Below the pieces are notes generated by a model. That model made no database searches. It saw only the letters and a list, made by a program, of their open reading frames with translations, and had not been told where the DNA came from. A stretch of 64,000 nucleotides of DNA, taken from positions 2,604,001-2,668,000 of the forward strand of contig NZ_CP186274.1 of NCBI RefSeq assembly GCF_049331405.1, given 5' to 3'. Shown here piece by piece: positions 1 through 7,158 of this stretch (position 1 is its first letter; each line of letters opens with the position of its first letter). Position numbers and translations under genes: made by a program. The DNA comes from PoT sp049331405. Lineage in GTDB: Bacteria > Planctomycetota > Planctomycetia > Isosphaerales > Isosphaeraceae.

Positions 1-519
1 GATCTTCACCGACGAGACAGGCGTGTTGGTGAAGGCCGAGAAGGACGAGAGATCGGACGCTCGGATGACCGAGTTGTCGGGGAGCGTCACGGGGGCCGGC
101 ACGATGTCGGCGGTCGCGATCAAGCTACCGGACTTGTCGAAGCCCTGGGCCTCGAACGCGCCGGAATTCGAGGCGGGAAGGTCCCCGTAGGAACCGTGAA
201 TCGGGAAGGTCATCGTCAGCCCGAGGGAAGGCTCGGCGAATTTGATCGTGATCGATTCCGTGGGGTCGATCGTCCCGCCGGTCCCGTCCATGCCGGGCAG
301 TCCGCCGACCACGCTGAGCCCATTCTTTAAATCGAGGTTCAACGTTCCCGAGCCGGTGATGGTCGCCCCGTCGATACTGAGCGAGGAGACCTGCTCATTA
401 CCACGCGAGCTCAGGAACGTGTCAAACGCCGCAGCTTGTGCCTGCTCCGCCGTCCCGGCCAGGAGGATGAAGCCCGTAACGGCCAGCCACCTACGCCAAT
501 CCTTGGCCTTTTCATCCAT
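1..519 (-). CDS. Secreted protein of unknown function, N-terminal part (runs off the window)
   Basis: The minus strand is open from an ATG at 517-519 to the window edge, 173 codons with no stop, so the C-terminus is missing. The first 30 or so residues look like a signal peptide: charged start (MDEKAKDWRRW), hydrophobic run (LAVTGFILLAGTA) and an AQA-A cleavage-like site. The mature part is rich in Ser, Thr, Gly and Asp with alternating hydrophobics, as in exported beta-strand domains. No catalytic motif was recognised. Whether it ends in a sorting signal such as PEP-CTERM cannot be seen here. High GC at third codon positions supports real coding. Function unknown. Confidence 0.7.
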   Translation of the reverse strand, partial: MDEKAKDWRRWLAVTGFILLAGTAEQAQAAAFDTFLSSRGNEQVSSLSIDGATITGSGTLNLDLKNGLSVVGGLPGMDGTGGTIDPTESITIKFAEPSLGLTMTFPIHGSYGDLPASNSGAFEAQGFDKSGSLIATADIVPAPVTLPDNSVIRASDLSSFSAFTNTPVSSVKI

Positions 520-1054
520 GGAGAGTTTCAATCCTGAAGATCAATTTGTATGCAAGAGACGTACGAAATGGAGGTCAAACCTTAACGCGAGAAATCCTCG
601 TCGTAAAGCGCAATCCTCAAACTCGAAATTTTCGGTTGTTCAATCGCAGTAACACGTTCGGATCGAGACGTGCCGATTACTCCGGGACCGAAGGGATGAC
701 AGGCGGCGAGGTGTGAACCTGGAGAATTGAGGATCGGATTGCAATCCCTCGGACTTGCGTGTTGAAGCATGAAAACCATGGTCGCAAGTCTTCATTTTGA
801 TCAGAGACCTGATCCGCGACGATCAAAATACGATCGATGCGAAAGCCCGAACGTCGGGTTGGTATTTCACAAGGAATCAATGAAGGTCGAGCACATTTCG
901 AGCGGTTTGGAGTAGATATGGCGCAACGTCCGATCGAGCAGGTCAGAGATCTGGAAAAACCTCTACCTTAGCAAGGAGTCAAAGCCCTAAAAGTTGGCTG
1001 GAAGCAGTAGGGTATCAGAAGAAATGTCAATGGACGATCGAAGTGCATCAACGC
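520..1054. other. Intergenic stretch, no gene seen
   Basis: About 535 bases between the secreted-protein gene and the tRNA terminator. GC is lower than in neighbouring genes. The short open frames on both strands have no ribosome-binding site, recognisable product or coding-like third-position bias. It probably contains the promoter of the minus-strand gene ending at 519, but no clear -35/-10 pair could be assigned. Confidence 0.5.
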
Positions 1055-1080
1055 AAAAAGCCCTGACGAATCAGGGCTTT
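1055..1080 (-). terminator. Rho-independent terminator of tRNA-Cys
   Basis: A perfect 10-bp stem (1057-1066 with 1071-1080, arms AAAGCCCTGA and TCAGGGCTTT) closes a CGAA tetraloop. Read on the minus strand it ends in a T run (complement of 1055-1059), and it lies about 12 bases beyond the 3' end of the tRNA. Confidence 0.8.
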
Positions 1081-1091
1081 ACGTCGTTCAG

Positions 1092-1162
<71 letters not shown>

Positions 1163-1373
1163 GATTGGAGAGGGGACGATACTACCGGGTAGGGACTTCC
1201 CAAGCAAGAGGGATTTCTCATTTCCTTCGGAGGACGGTCGGATATCGCGAAGACGCGATGAAAGACCCGGGAATGACGAAAAATGACTGAAGGCGACTCA
1301 TGACATCGAGCCGTCACCAACCGGACACAGCAGCGGCGGGAACTTGGGTTCGAGTTTTTCTGAAATTTATGTC

Positions 1374-1403
1374 TTGCAAACGGGCTCGATCGGCTGATAA
1401 TAC
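1374..1403 (+). promoter_or_regulatory. Possible sigma-70-type promoter
   Basis: TTGCAA at 1374-1379 and GATAAT at 1396-1401 are 16 bases apart; TAATAC at 1398-1403 is an alternative -10. The only open frame downstream that it could serve is the weak candidate at 1454. Confidence 0.35.
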
Positions 1404-1453
1404 TGTCGTCTGTGGTCGAGATTGACCTTATCTTGGCTCGAAGTGTATTCGAC

Positions 1454-1828
1454 ATGGCGTCATTCCTCCATCTCATCTCCTGTATCGCCTTGCTGCTGCC
1501 CAGCATGGGTACGTGGGGAATGGACGCGCCTTTGAATTCGCACCCGAGCGAGTTACGTCTCTCTTCATCCCCGACTGGGGGTGAGCTCCTCTACTGTCCT
1601 GTCGAATATCCTTCACCTTCCACTCCGTTCGTCAAATCGATCGACGAGACGGCGTTTGAAGGGGAAGATACGGACGGAGAAGAGGATTCGACGCGCTTCG
1701 GTAGCTCGGCTCTCCTGTCCTGCAATTTCTCGGCTTTCCCGCTCTTCGTCACCAGTCCCACCTTTGTTCCGACCTCTCTCGGAACAGCCTCTCTGCAGCG
1801 GATCAATTCGCCTATTCTCCGCTGCTGA
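1454..1828 (+). CDS. Possible small secreted protein (weak candidate)
   Basis: A 124-residue frame whose start looks like a signal peptide (MASFLHLISCIALLLPS). The rest is Ser/Pro/Thr-rich with an acidic patch, and no family was recognised. In favour: a promoter-like pair upstream at 1374-1403 and a hairpin 35 bases after the stop. Against: there is no convincing ribosome-binding site, GC at third positions falls off after about 20 codons, and other frames overlap on both strands. It may be a decayed or spurious frame. Confidence 0.25.
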   Translation: MASFLHLISCIALLLPSMGTWGMDAPLNSHPSELRLSSSPTGGELLYCPVEYPSPSTPFVKSIDETAFEGEDTDGEEDSTRFGSSALLSCNFSAFPLFVTSPTFVPTSLGTASLQRINSPILRC

Positions 1829-1862
1829 GTTTCCCTCCGACATCGATGCCCGCTTTCCCCTA

Positions 1863-1890
1863 GCATTCCCTCAGGTTATCCTGAGAATGC
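1863..1890. other. Hairpin downstream of the 1454 candidate
   Basis: Arms GCATT-CC-CTCAGG and CCTGAG-AATGC form 11 base pairs with a 2-base bulge and a TTAT loop. No T run follows, so it is not a typical intrinsic terminator. Confidence 0.4.
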
Positions 1891-2100
1891 CATGAGGGTT
1901 GGCCGGGTACTCACCGTCTCACGCACAAGCGTGTCGGGGATGATCTCATCCGCTCTCGATGTATCGGCACTTGCTGGAGTCATCGAACTGTGATCGGTCG
2001 ATCTCCAACTCGATACTCCTGTGCGCCAAGACGATCGATGACGTCGTTGTCGTCACGAATGGAATATTCGCGACGCGTGTCGGCTTCCGCATGGCGACCT

Positions 2101-2175
2101 GAGGATCCCAGCCTAGGTGTAGACCCATGTTCCCGGGGGGGAAGGCATTGGCCTACTTTAGGTTGGGATCCCCGG
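2101..2175. repeat. Palindromic repeat unit 1
   Basis: Outer arms GGATCCCAGCCTA and TAGGTTGGGATCC pair with one G-U. The core CCCGGGGGGGAAG sits between ATGTT and GCAT. Confidence 0.8.
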
Positions 2176-2227
2176 GCCGCCGGGGAAGATCGGCAGAGGG
2201 AGTTTCTTCGCGATGATCGCGGGGTCC

Positions 2228-2302
2228 GAGGATCCCGGCCTACTGTTCGCTTTGTGTTCCCGGGGGGGAAGACACGATTCAAACGTAGGCCGGGATCCCC
2301 GG
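2228..2302. repeat. Palindromic repeat unit 2
   Basis: Outer arms GGATCCCGGCCTAC and GTAGGCCGGGATCC pair perfectly. The inner arms GTG and CAC enclose the invariant core. Confidence 0.85.
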
Positions 2303-2367
2303 ATCTCGCGAAGGGCGAAGTCCTGATTAAGCTCGCTGGAGCCTGGAATATGGGGTGTCAGCGGTCT

Positions 2368-2441
2368 GAGGAACCCGGCCTGCGGAGGGTCGATGTTCCC
2401 GGGGGGGAAGACATCGTCCCTCTGCGGGGTGGGTTCCCCGG
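2368..2441. repeat. Palindromic repeat unit 3
   Basis: Outer arms start GGAACCC and end GGGTTCC. The pairing runs on through about 20 positions with several G-U pairs and one mismatch. Inner arms CGATGT and ACATCG enclose the core. Confidence 0.8.
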
Positions 2442-2496
2442 ATCGCTCCACCCGGATGGGAGGGTCGCCGACTGATGTCCCGGTTCAAGTCGGTCC

Positions 2497-2571
2497 GAGG
2501 ACCCCGGCCCAAGGTAAGTTCCACGCCCCCGGGGGGGAAGGCGTGGGGTTTGTCTGGGCCGGGGTCCCCGG
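2497..2571. repeat. Palindromic repeat unit 4
   Basis: Outer arms GGACCCCGGCCCA and TGGGCCGGGGTCC pair perfectly. Inner arms CCACGCC and GGCGTGG also pair perfectly around the core. Confidence 0.85.
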
Positions 2572-2620
2572 GCCGCGGAGGACCGGCATCCGTCGAGGCC
2601 TTGGAGCTAGAGGATGGCTC

Positions 2621-2696
2621 GAGGACCCCAACCTGAGTGAAGGTTGATGTCCCCGGGGGGGAAGGCACCAGTCTTCTCTCGGGTGGGGGTCCCCGG
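2621..2696. repeat. Palindromic repeat unit 5
   Basis: Outer arms GGACCCC and GGGGTCC pair. The next bases pair with G-U and one A-G mismatch. The inner stem is the weakest of the six. Confidence 0.75.
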
Positions 2697-2757
2697 GCCA
2701 TCCTCGAACAATCCGCTCGGCTCCGACACCGTCGAGGTCGCTGAAGCTTTGCGGCCC

Positions 2758-2832
2758 GAGGTTCCCGGCCTACATGTAGGTTCATGTCCCCGGGGGGGAA
2801 GGCATGAATCAACTGTAGGCCGGGAGCCCCGG
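2758..2832. repeat. Palindromic repeat unit 6
   Basis: Outer arms GGTTCCCGGCCTACA and TGTAGGCCGGGAGCC pair with one G-U. Inner arms TTCATG and CATGAA enclose the core. Confidence 0.85.
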
Positions 2833-2958
2833 GCCGCTCTGTTTCACATCCTGAGACGAACCGATCACAGCCGACATGAAAACAATTTCATATCGTTGCT
2901 GAACACGGAAGTCACGCCTCAACACATGGAGCTGTTCCAGCTCCCGATCGTGGCGTCG

Positions 2959-3810
2959 TTATTCCCAGACTCCCTCATAGAGGGGTCGGTTCGTGCGGTC
3001 GGACTTCTCGAGGTGGAGGGCCTTGAGGAGGGCGGCGTGGGCGCGGGCGTCTTCGTGGGGGTCCAACTCCATGTCAAGGTCGTCGGAGGCTTCGCGACCG
3101 CCGATGAGGACTAACTCGGCGCCTTCGTAGTCGAGGAATTCGGGGGGCTCGGCCGGGGTCCAGCGTCGGTCGCCGAACCGTTCGAGTAGTTCCTCGGGGA
3201 AATCGGCTCGACGGCTGTCCTCCAACCCGGAGCCGGAAGGGGAGTCGGCGGCGGGATTCTTGACCGAGATCACGAACTGACCCTCGCGTTCGACGTGGAA
3301 GGCATGCTGGACCTCGCCCATCTCCTTGGGCAGGTCGAGGGCATAGGCGAGAACCGTGCTCCGGCCGTGTCGGGCGAGGGCGTAGATCCCCTCCCCGACG
3401 GGCCTAGCCCGGGGGAGCTGACGCTCGCCGAGGGTCTCGGTCTCATATCTGGCGCCGTCGAGAGTGTCGCGCAATTCGTCGGGCGAGTGGAAGACTCGCT
3501 CCACGAAGGCCCAATAGCTGCGGCCTTCCTCGGCGGCCTCGGGGAGTTGCTTCCGCCCGACGGTGATCAGCCTGAGGATATCCTTACCCTCGGGACGAAG
3601 GACCAGATGAAAGCGCCTGACATCGAGCAGTCCCTCGGGCGAGGTCTCGTCGACGTCCGGACGATAGAAGAAGAGGAGGTCGCCGCGTTCTAGCACGGTG
3701 GAGGTTCTTTCCTCCACGCTTCGAGCCTGAAGACTCGGCTTACTCGCCTTCTTCACCTTGGGTTTGGGGGCGGCTTGCTTCTTTCGGCCCTGCGGGGATC
3801 GGGTCGCCAT
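2959..3810 (-). CDS. Conserved-looking protein of unknown function
   Basis: About 283 residues from the ATG at 3808-3810, which has GGAG 10 bases upstream; an in-frame start at 3849 has no such site and adds an unlikely leader. The N-terminus is a Lys/Arg/Ala/Pro-rich tail (MATRSPQGRKKQAAPKPK), possibly nucleic-acid binding or disordered. It is followed by a soluble alpha/beta-looking region with no signal peptide or membrane segment. A Gly/Ser/Asp loop near residue 220 precedes an acidic C-terminus. No enzyme motif was recognised. It is a lone gene on the minus strand after the repeat array. The codon pattern is strongly coding, but the function is unknown. Confidence 0.75.
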   Translation of the reverse strand: MATRSPQGRKKQAAPKPKVKKASKPSLQARSVEERTSTVLERGDLLFFYRPDVDETSPEGLLDVRRFHLVLRPEGKDILRLITVGRKQLPEAAEEGRSYWAFVERVFHSPDELRDTLDGARYETETLGERQLPRARPVGEGIYALARHGRSTVLAYALDLPKEMGEVQHAFHVEREGQFVISVKNPAADSPSGSGLEDSRRADFPEELLERFGDRRWTPAEPPEFLDYEGAELVLIGGREASDDLDMELDPHEDARAHAALLKALHLEKSDRTNRPLYEGVWE

Positions 3811-4026
3811 GACGGCCTCGCTCCTGGTGAGTGACACATGGATTCGCAAGGATACTGAACTTTTGTATCCAGCAAGTCGCGTGCCCGGATTGCAGGATGC
3901 GAGGCATCGAATTCAGGCGGGGCAGAGTTGGGGAGGGACAGATGCGGGAGGCGTTGCGTTAACAGAGAGGGACACGTTCATCTGCCAAGGGATGGCGTGA
4001 GCGGGGTTGGAGAGGAAAAGACGGCG

Positions 4027-4884
4027 TCACTCGCCTTCGGCTTCGAGGGCCTCGACGGCTTCGCGCAATCCGTCGTTGTAAGGCTGGAGGCGGAGGGCGC
4101 GGCGGAAGGTCTTGAGGGCTTCGGGACGATGACCGAGGCGGAGCTGGCACTGGGCGAGGCCGGAGAGGGCGCCGAAGTGATACGGGTTGTGCTCAAGGAC
4201 CAGGCGACAATCCTCCGCGCTCTCCTCGTAGCGTTCCTGGGCGAAGTGGGCGATCGCCCGCTGATTGTAGGCCTCGGCGAACTTGGGCGCCTTCTCCAGG
4301 AGCTTGGTGGCGAGTTCGACGGCCTGTGCATGACGCTGGCGGCCGATGAGCTGGCTTACTTCCTCAAGGACCTTGTTGTTCTCGGGGCTGTCGGCGCGGA
4401 ACCAGATGGCCCAGAGGGCGTCGCCCGCGAGGCGGCGGACGGTCAGGTCGGTGTCCCGGAGGCCCTTCGCGACGGAGGCGTTGACCTCATACGAGCCGAA
4501 GAGGCCCAGGGCGAGGACGGCCGCGCGGCGGGCCTGCGTGTTGCCCGATTCGATCAGGCGGGCGAGGGTCCCCTCCGTGTAGCGGGCCGAGACGTGCTGC
4601 CGGAAGCTATCGATGTCCTGATCTCGGAGGAATGCCTCGTAGTAGTCGACGAGTAAGGACCCGGTGTGAGGTTCCAGCATGCCGGGGGCTCCGAAGCGGG
4701 GGGCGACGAGGGAGGTGCCTGCCTCGGCCGGATGATTGGTGGCCGCGGCCAGGCAAAGGACTAGGGGCAGGGTTCGGGCAAGTCTTCGGGAACGGATCGC
4801 GCCTCGCAGGGACCGAGACGCATGCGTGGAAGCAGTCAACTCGGCCTTGCCAGCCAGGGATCTCCGGACCGAGAGGCGATCCAT
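4027..4884 (-). CDS. Exported HEAT/TPR-repeat protein
   Basis: 285 residues from an ATG with GGAG 8 bases upstream. A long positively charged leader precedes a hydrophobic segment (LPLVLCLAAA, near residue 45), suggesting export. Residues of roughly 95-160 are HEAT-like, with the pattern of a repeat around ARRAAVLALGLFGS and LTVRRLAGDALWAIW. The C-terminal 110 residues form about three TPR units (AEAYNQRAIAHFAQERYEES, FGALSGLAQCQLRLGHRPEA). TPR and HEAT repeats mediate protein-protein contacts, so a periplasmic scaffolding role is possible. The partner cannot be told from the neighbours; birA lies 250 bases upstream on the same strand. Confidence 0.8.
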   Translation of the reverse strand: MDRLSVRRSLAGKAELTASTHASRSLRGAIRSRRLARTLPLVLCLAAATNHPAEAGTSLVAPRFGAPGMLEPHTGSLLVDYYEAFLRDQDIDSFRQHVSARYTEGTLARLIESGNTQARRAAVLALGLFGSYEVNASVAKGLRDTDLTVRRLAGDALWAIWFRADSPENNKVLEEVSQLIGRQRHAQAVELATKLLEKAPKFAEAYNQRAIAHFAQERYEESAEDCRLVLEHNPYHFGALSGLAQCQLRLGHRPEALKTFRRALRLQPYNDGLREAVEALEAEGE

Positions 4885-5135
4885 GGGTTGGTCTCCGAAA
4901 GCAGGCGGGATGACCCCTCTGGCCCTGGAATCTGCGCCTTGGCGGAGCCCGGCAGAGGTGTCATTTCTGAGGCGAGTCTATCAGGAGCCAGGCGCGGAGG
5001 ACAACAGTTTCGTCCGCATCTTGTTCGAATCTACCTCGAACGCTCGAACGAATAAACGCGATGGTCGTCGCCGAGGGCCAACTCTGCGGTTCATCCCCGA
5101 GTTTGATGGATCTGAACGGGCCGGGCGAGCCGCGT

Positions 5136-6128
5136 TCAGGCGGGGGGTGCGACGGCGTCGGGAGCCTGGCCGGCGAGCGCGTCGTCCTTGACGGCGAGGG
5201 AGAGGATCCGCTCACCGGGGAGCCGGATCGGCCCCGACGGGGAGTCGAGGGTGGCCCCAACCAGGAGGTCGAGGTCTTCGAGCCGGCCTTCGAATGTGCC
5301 GTCGGTGGTGTTCGCCCGGACGAGCCGGCCGAGGTGCTCGCTGCGATCGCGCCAGGGGCGGTTCAACGTCTCGGGCCCGGATTCGAGGCCGAGGCCGTAC
5401 CAGTGATCCATGCGTCGGATCAGGTCGCGGGCGACCTCCGAACGATCGACAGTGCCGTTCGCGAGGATCCGGATCGAGGTGGCCGTGGTTTGCAAATCGA
5501 GGGGAAGATCCGAGGCGGCGAGGTTGACGTTGAGGCCGATCCCCACGACCGCGCCGAGGTTCCGCTCGACGAGGATCCCGGCGATCTTGCGGCCCGAGAC
5601 GCGGACGTCGTTCGGCCACTTGATCTGCGCGGCCTGCCCCGTCCACTTCGCGACGACCTCGGCCGTCGCCACGGCGCCGAGTGCGGTCAGCCAGCCGGTC
5701 TCCGCGAGGCGAGCCGGAGGGAAGAGGAGGAACGAGATCAGGAGCGAGGTCGAAGGGGGGGCCGTCCAGACTCGGCCACGGCTCCCGCGCCCGGCCGTCT
5801 GCTCCTCGGCCATGATGACGAGCCCCTCGTTGGCCGTAGACGAGGCCGCCCGTGCGGCGAGGTCGTTGGTGCTCCCCACGCGGTTCCAGACCGTGATCCT
5901 GCGGCCGATGTGCACAGTCCCGAGTTCGTGCTCGATCTGGTCGGGGCAGAGCCGCCAGGCCGGCCCCCGATAGGCGACGCCTCGATAAGGGTGATGCTCC
6001 AGCGCGAAGCCGAAGCCCTCGAGTTCGGCCAACTCCTTGCGGACGAGGCCCACGTCGGCGCCGAGGGCTTCGAGCGGGACGAAATCCCCCTCGGCGGAAC
6101 GGAGACGATGGAGCAGGCCAATATTCAT
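5136..6128 (-). CDS. birA: Biotin--[acetyl-CoA-carboxylase] ligase, BirA type
   Basis: 330 residues. It activates biotin with ATP and attaches it to the biotin carboxyl carrier protein of acetyl-CoA carboxylase. The first 65 or so residues look like the winged helix-turn-helix of BirA-type repressors. The catalytic domain has the biotin/ATP loop GRGSRGRVW near residue 112, KWPNDV near residue 170 and KIAGILVE just after it; the C-terminal 50 residues match the small SH3-like domain. The HTH implies it may also repress biotin genes, but none are in the window. It is last in a same-strand series uvrB, nadC, birA with gaps of 65 and 74 bases, so probably co-transcribed. Confidence 0.93.
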   Translation of the reverse strand: MNIGLLHRLRSAEGDFVPLEALGADVGLVRKELAELEGFGFALEHHPYRGVAYRGPAWRLCPDQIEHELGTVHIGRRITVWNRVGSTNDLAARAASSTANEGLVIMAEEQTAGRGSRGRVWTAPPSTSLLISFLLFPPARLAETGWLTALGAVATAEVVAKWTGQAAQIKWPNDVRVSGRKIAGILVERNLGAVVGIGLNVNLAASDLPLDLQTTATSIRILANGTVDRSEVARDLIRRMDHWYGLGLESGPETLNRPWRDRSEHLGRLVRANTTDGTFEGRLEDLDLLVGATLDSPSGPIRLPGERILSLAVKDDALAGQAPDAVAPPA

Positions 6129-6202
6129 CGTTGGGATGCTGGATCGACCTCGGGATGGGACTCGACGCGTCCTGAACTGGACCGTCCCGCTGAGAGATCG
6201 GT

Positions 6203-7093
6203 TCAGGCCGAATCGTCGCCGTAATCCAGACCAATGTCGAGCGCGGGGGCCGAGTGGGTCAAGGCGCCGACGCTGATTCGGTCGACGCCCGTCAGCGCGA
6301 GGGCCCCGACCGTCGCCAGCGTGATGCCCCCCGAGGCTTCGAGCAAGAGGCCCGGGCGCCGATCATTCCGACGCCGGACGGCCTCGGCCAGAACGTCGGG
6401 GCCCAGGTTGTCGACGAGGATGACGTCGGGGGCGCATTCGAGGGCCCGGTCGAACTGCTCGAGCGAGTCGACCTCGAGCACGACCATTGTGCCGGCCGGG
6501 GAGTGCTTGCGGGCCGCCTCGACCGCCACGCCGATCGGGTCGTGGCCCGAGGCGAGCCAGGCCAGGTGGTTGTCCTTGATCATGATCGCGTCGTAGAGCC
6601 CGAAGCGATGGTTGCGGCCGCCGCCGCAGCGCACGGCGTACTTCTCGAGGGAGCGCCAGCCGGGGGTCGTCTTCCTCGTGTCGAGGATCGCCGCGCGGGT
6701 CCCCGCGACGGCCTGGACGTAGCGCGAGGTCAAGGTCGCCACGCCGCTGAGGCGTTGGAGGAAGTTCAGGGCCGTCCGCTCCATCGCCAGGAGGGCCCGC
6801 ATGGAGCCCTCGACCCGGGCGATCTCCGACTTCGGTTCCAGGCGATCGCCGTCGTGGAGCAGGCCTCGCCAGCCGCTGTGGAGGCCGAAGTGATGGGCGA
6901 GCAGCTCCACAACGGGCAGGCCGGCGAGGACCCCTTGCGACCTCGCGACGAAGCGGACCTTGCCCCGCGCCGACTCGGGGATCGTGGCGTTCCCCGTGAG
7001 GTCGCCGATCGTCCCCAGGTCCTCGTCCAGGGCCATGCGGATCAGGGCCTGGGCGTTGCCGATTTCAGCCGATCCGAATCCATGTGTTTGCAT
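6203..7093 (-). CDS. nadC: Nicotinate-nucleotide pyrophosphorylase (carboxylating), quinolinate phosphoribosyltransferase
   Basis: 296 residues, normal family length. It converts quinolinate and PRPP to nicotinate mononucleotide, CO2 and pyrophosphate in de novo NAD synthesis. Family motifs appear in order: ERTALNFLQRLSG, DTRKTTPG with the following Arg, KYAVRCGGGRNHRFGL, IKDNH, the substrate-binding strand VLEVD, LLEASGGI, and a C-terminal GVDRISVGALTHS. All are intact, so the enzyme should be active. nadA and nadB are not in the window. It lies between uvrB (65 bases upstream) and birA on the same strand. Confidence 0.96.
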   Translation of the reverse strand: MQTHGFGSAEIGNAQALIRMALDEDLGTIGDLTGNATIPESARGKVRFVARSQGVLAGLPVVELLAHHFGLHSGWRGLLHDGDRLEPKSEIARVEGSMRALLAMERTALNFLQRLSGVATLTSRYVQAVAGTRAAILDTRKTTPGWRSLEKYAVRCGGGRNHRFGLYDAIMIKDNHLAWLASGHDPIGVAVEAARKHSPAGTMVVLEVDSLEQFDRALECAPDVILVDNLGPDVLAEAVRRRNDRRPGLLLEASGGITLATVGALALTGVDRISVGALTHSAPALDIGLDYGDDSA

Positions 7094-7158
7094 GAGTCTC
7101 GGTCACAGTCTCGCGGGTCGTGATGCGATGAGCGGCTTGCTTTGTCGAGTACGGCGGA

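Larger units (their letters stand above)
2101..2832. repeat. Array of six 75-nt imperfect palindromes sharing an invariant core
   Basis: Six units begin at 2101, 2228, 2368, 2497, 2621 and 2758. Each is 74-76 nt long, starts GAGG and ends CCCCGG, and start-to-start spacing is 124-140 bases. Every unit can fold into an outer stem of about 13-16 bp, then an inner hairpin around an invariant core CCCGGGGGGGAAG (inner stem YCCC/GGGA, loop GGGG). The stem sequences differ between units, but both arms change together or give G-U pairs. Spacers of 51-66 bases are not alike. No long coding frame is credible across the array. It could be a REPIN-type palindromic element, a structured RNA or a protein-binding array. 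Confidence 0.85.

Noticed and set aside
2158..2812. Long open frames across the palindrome array, on both strands
   Set aside because: They exist only because the repeats are GC-rich and lack stop codons. Their products are Arg/Gly/Pro-rich and repeat the palindrome, with no ribosome-binding site.
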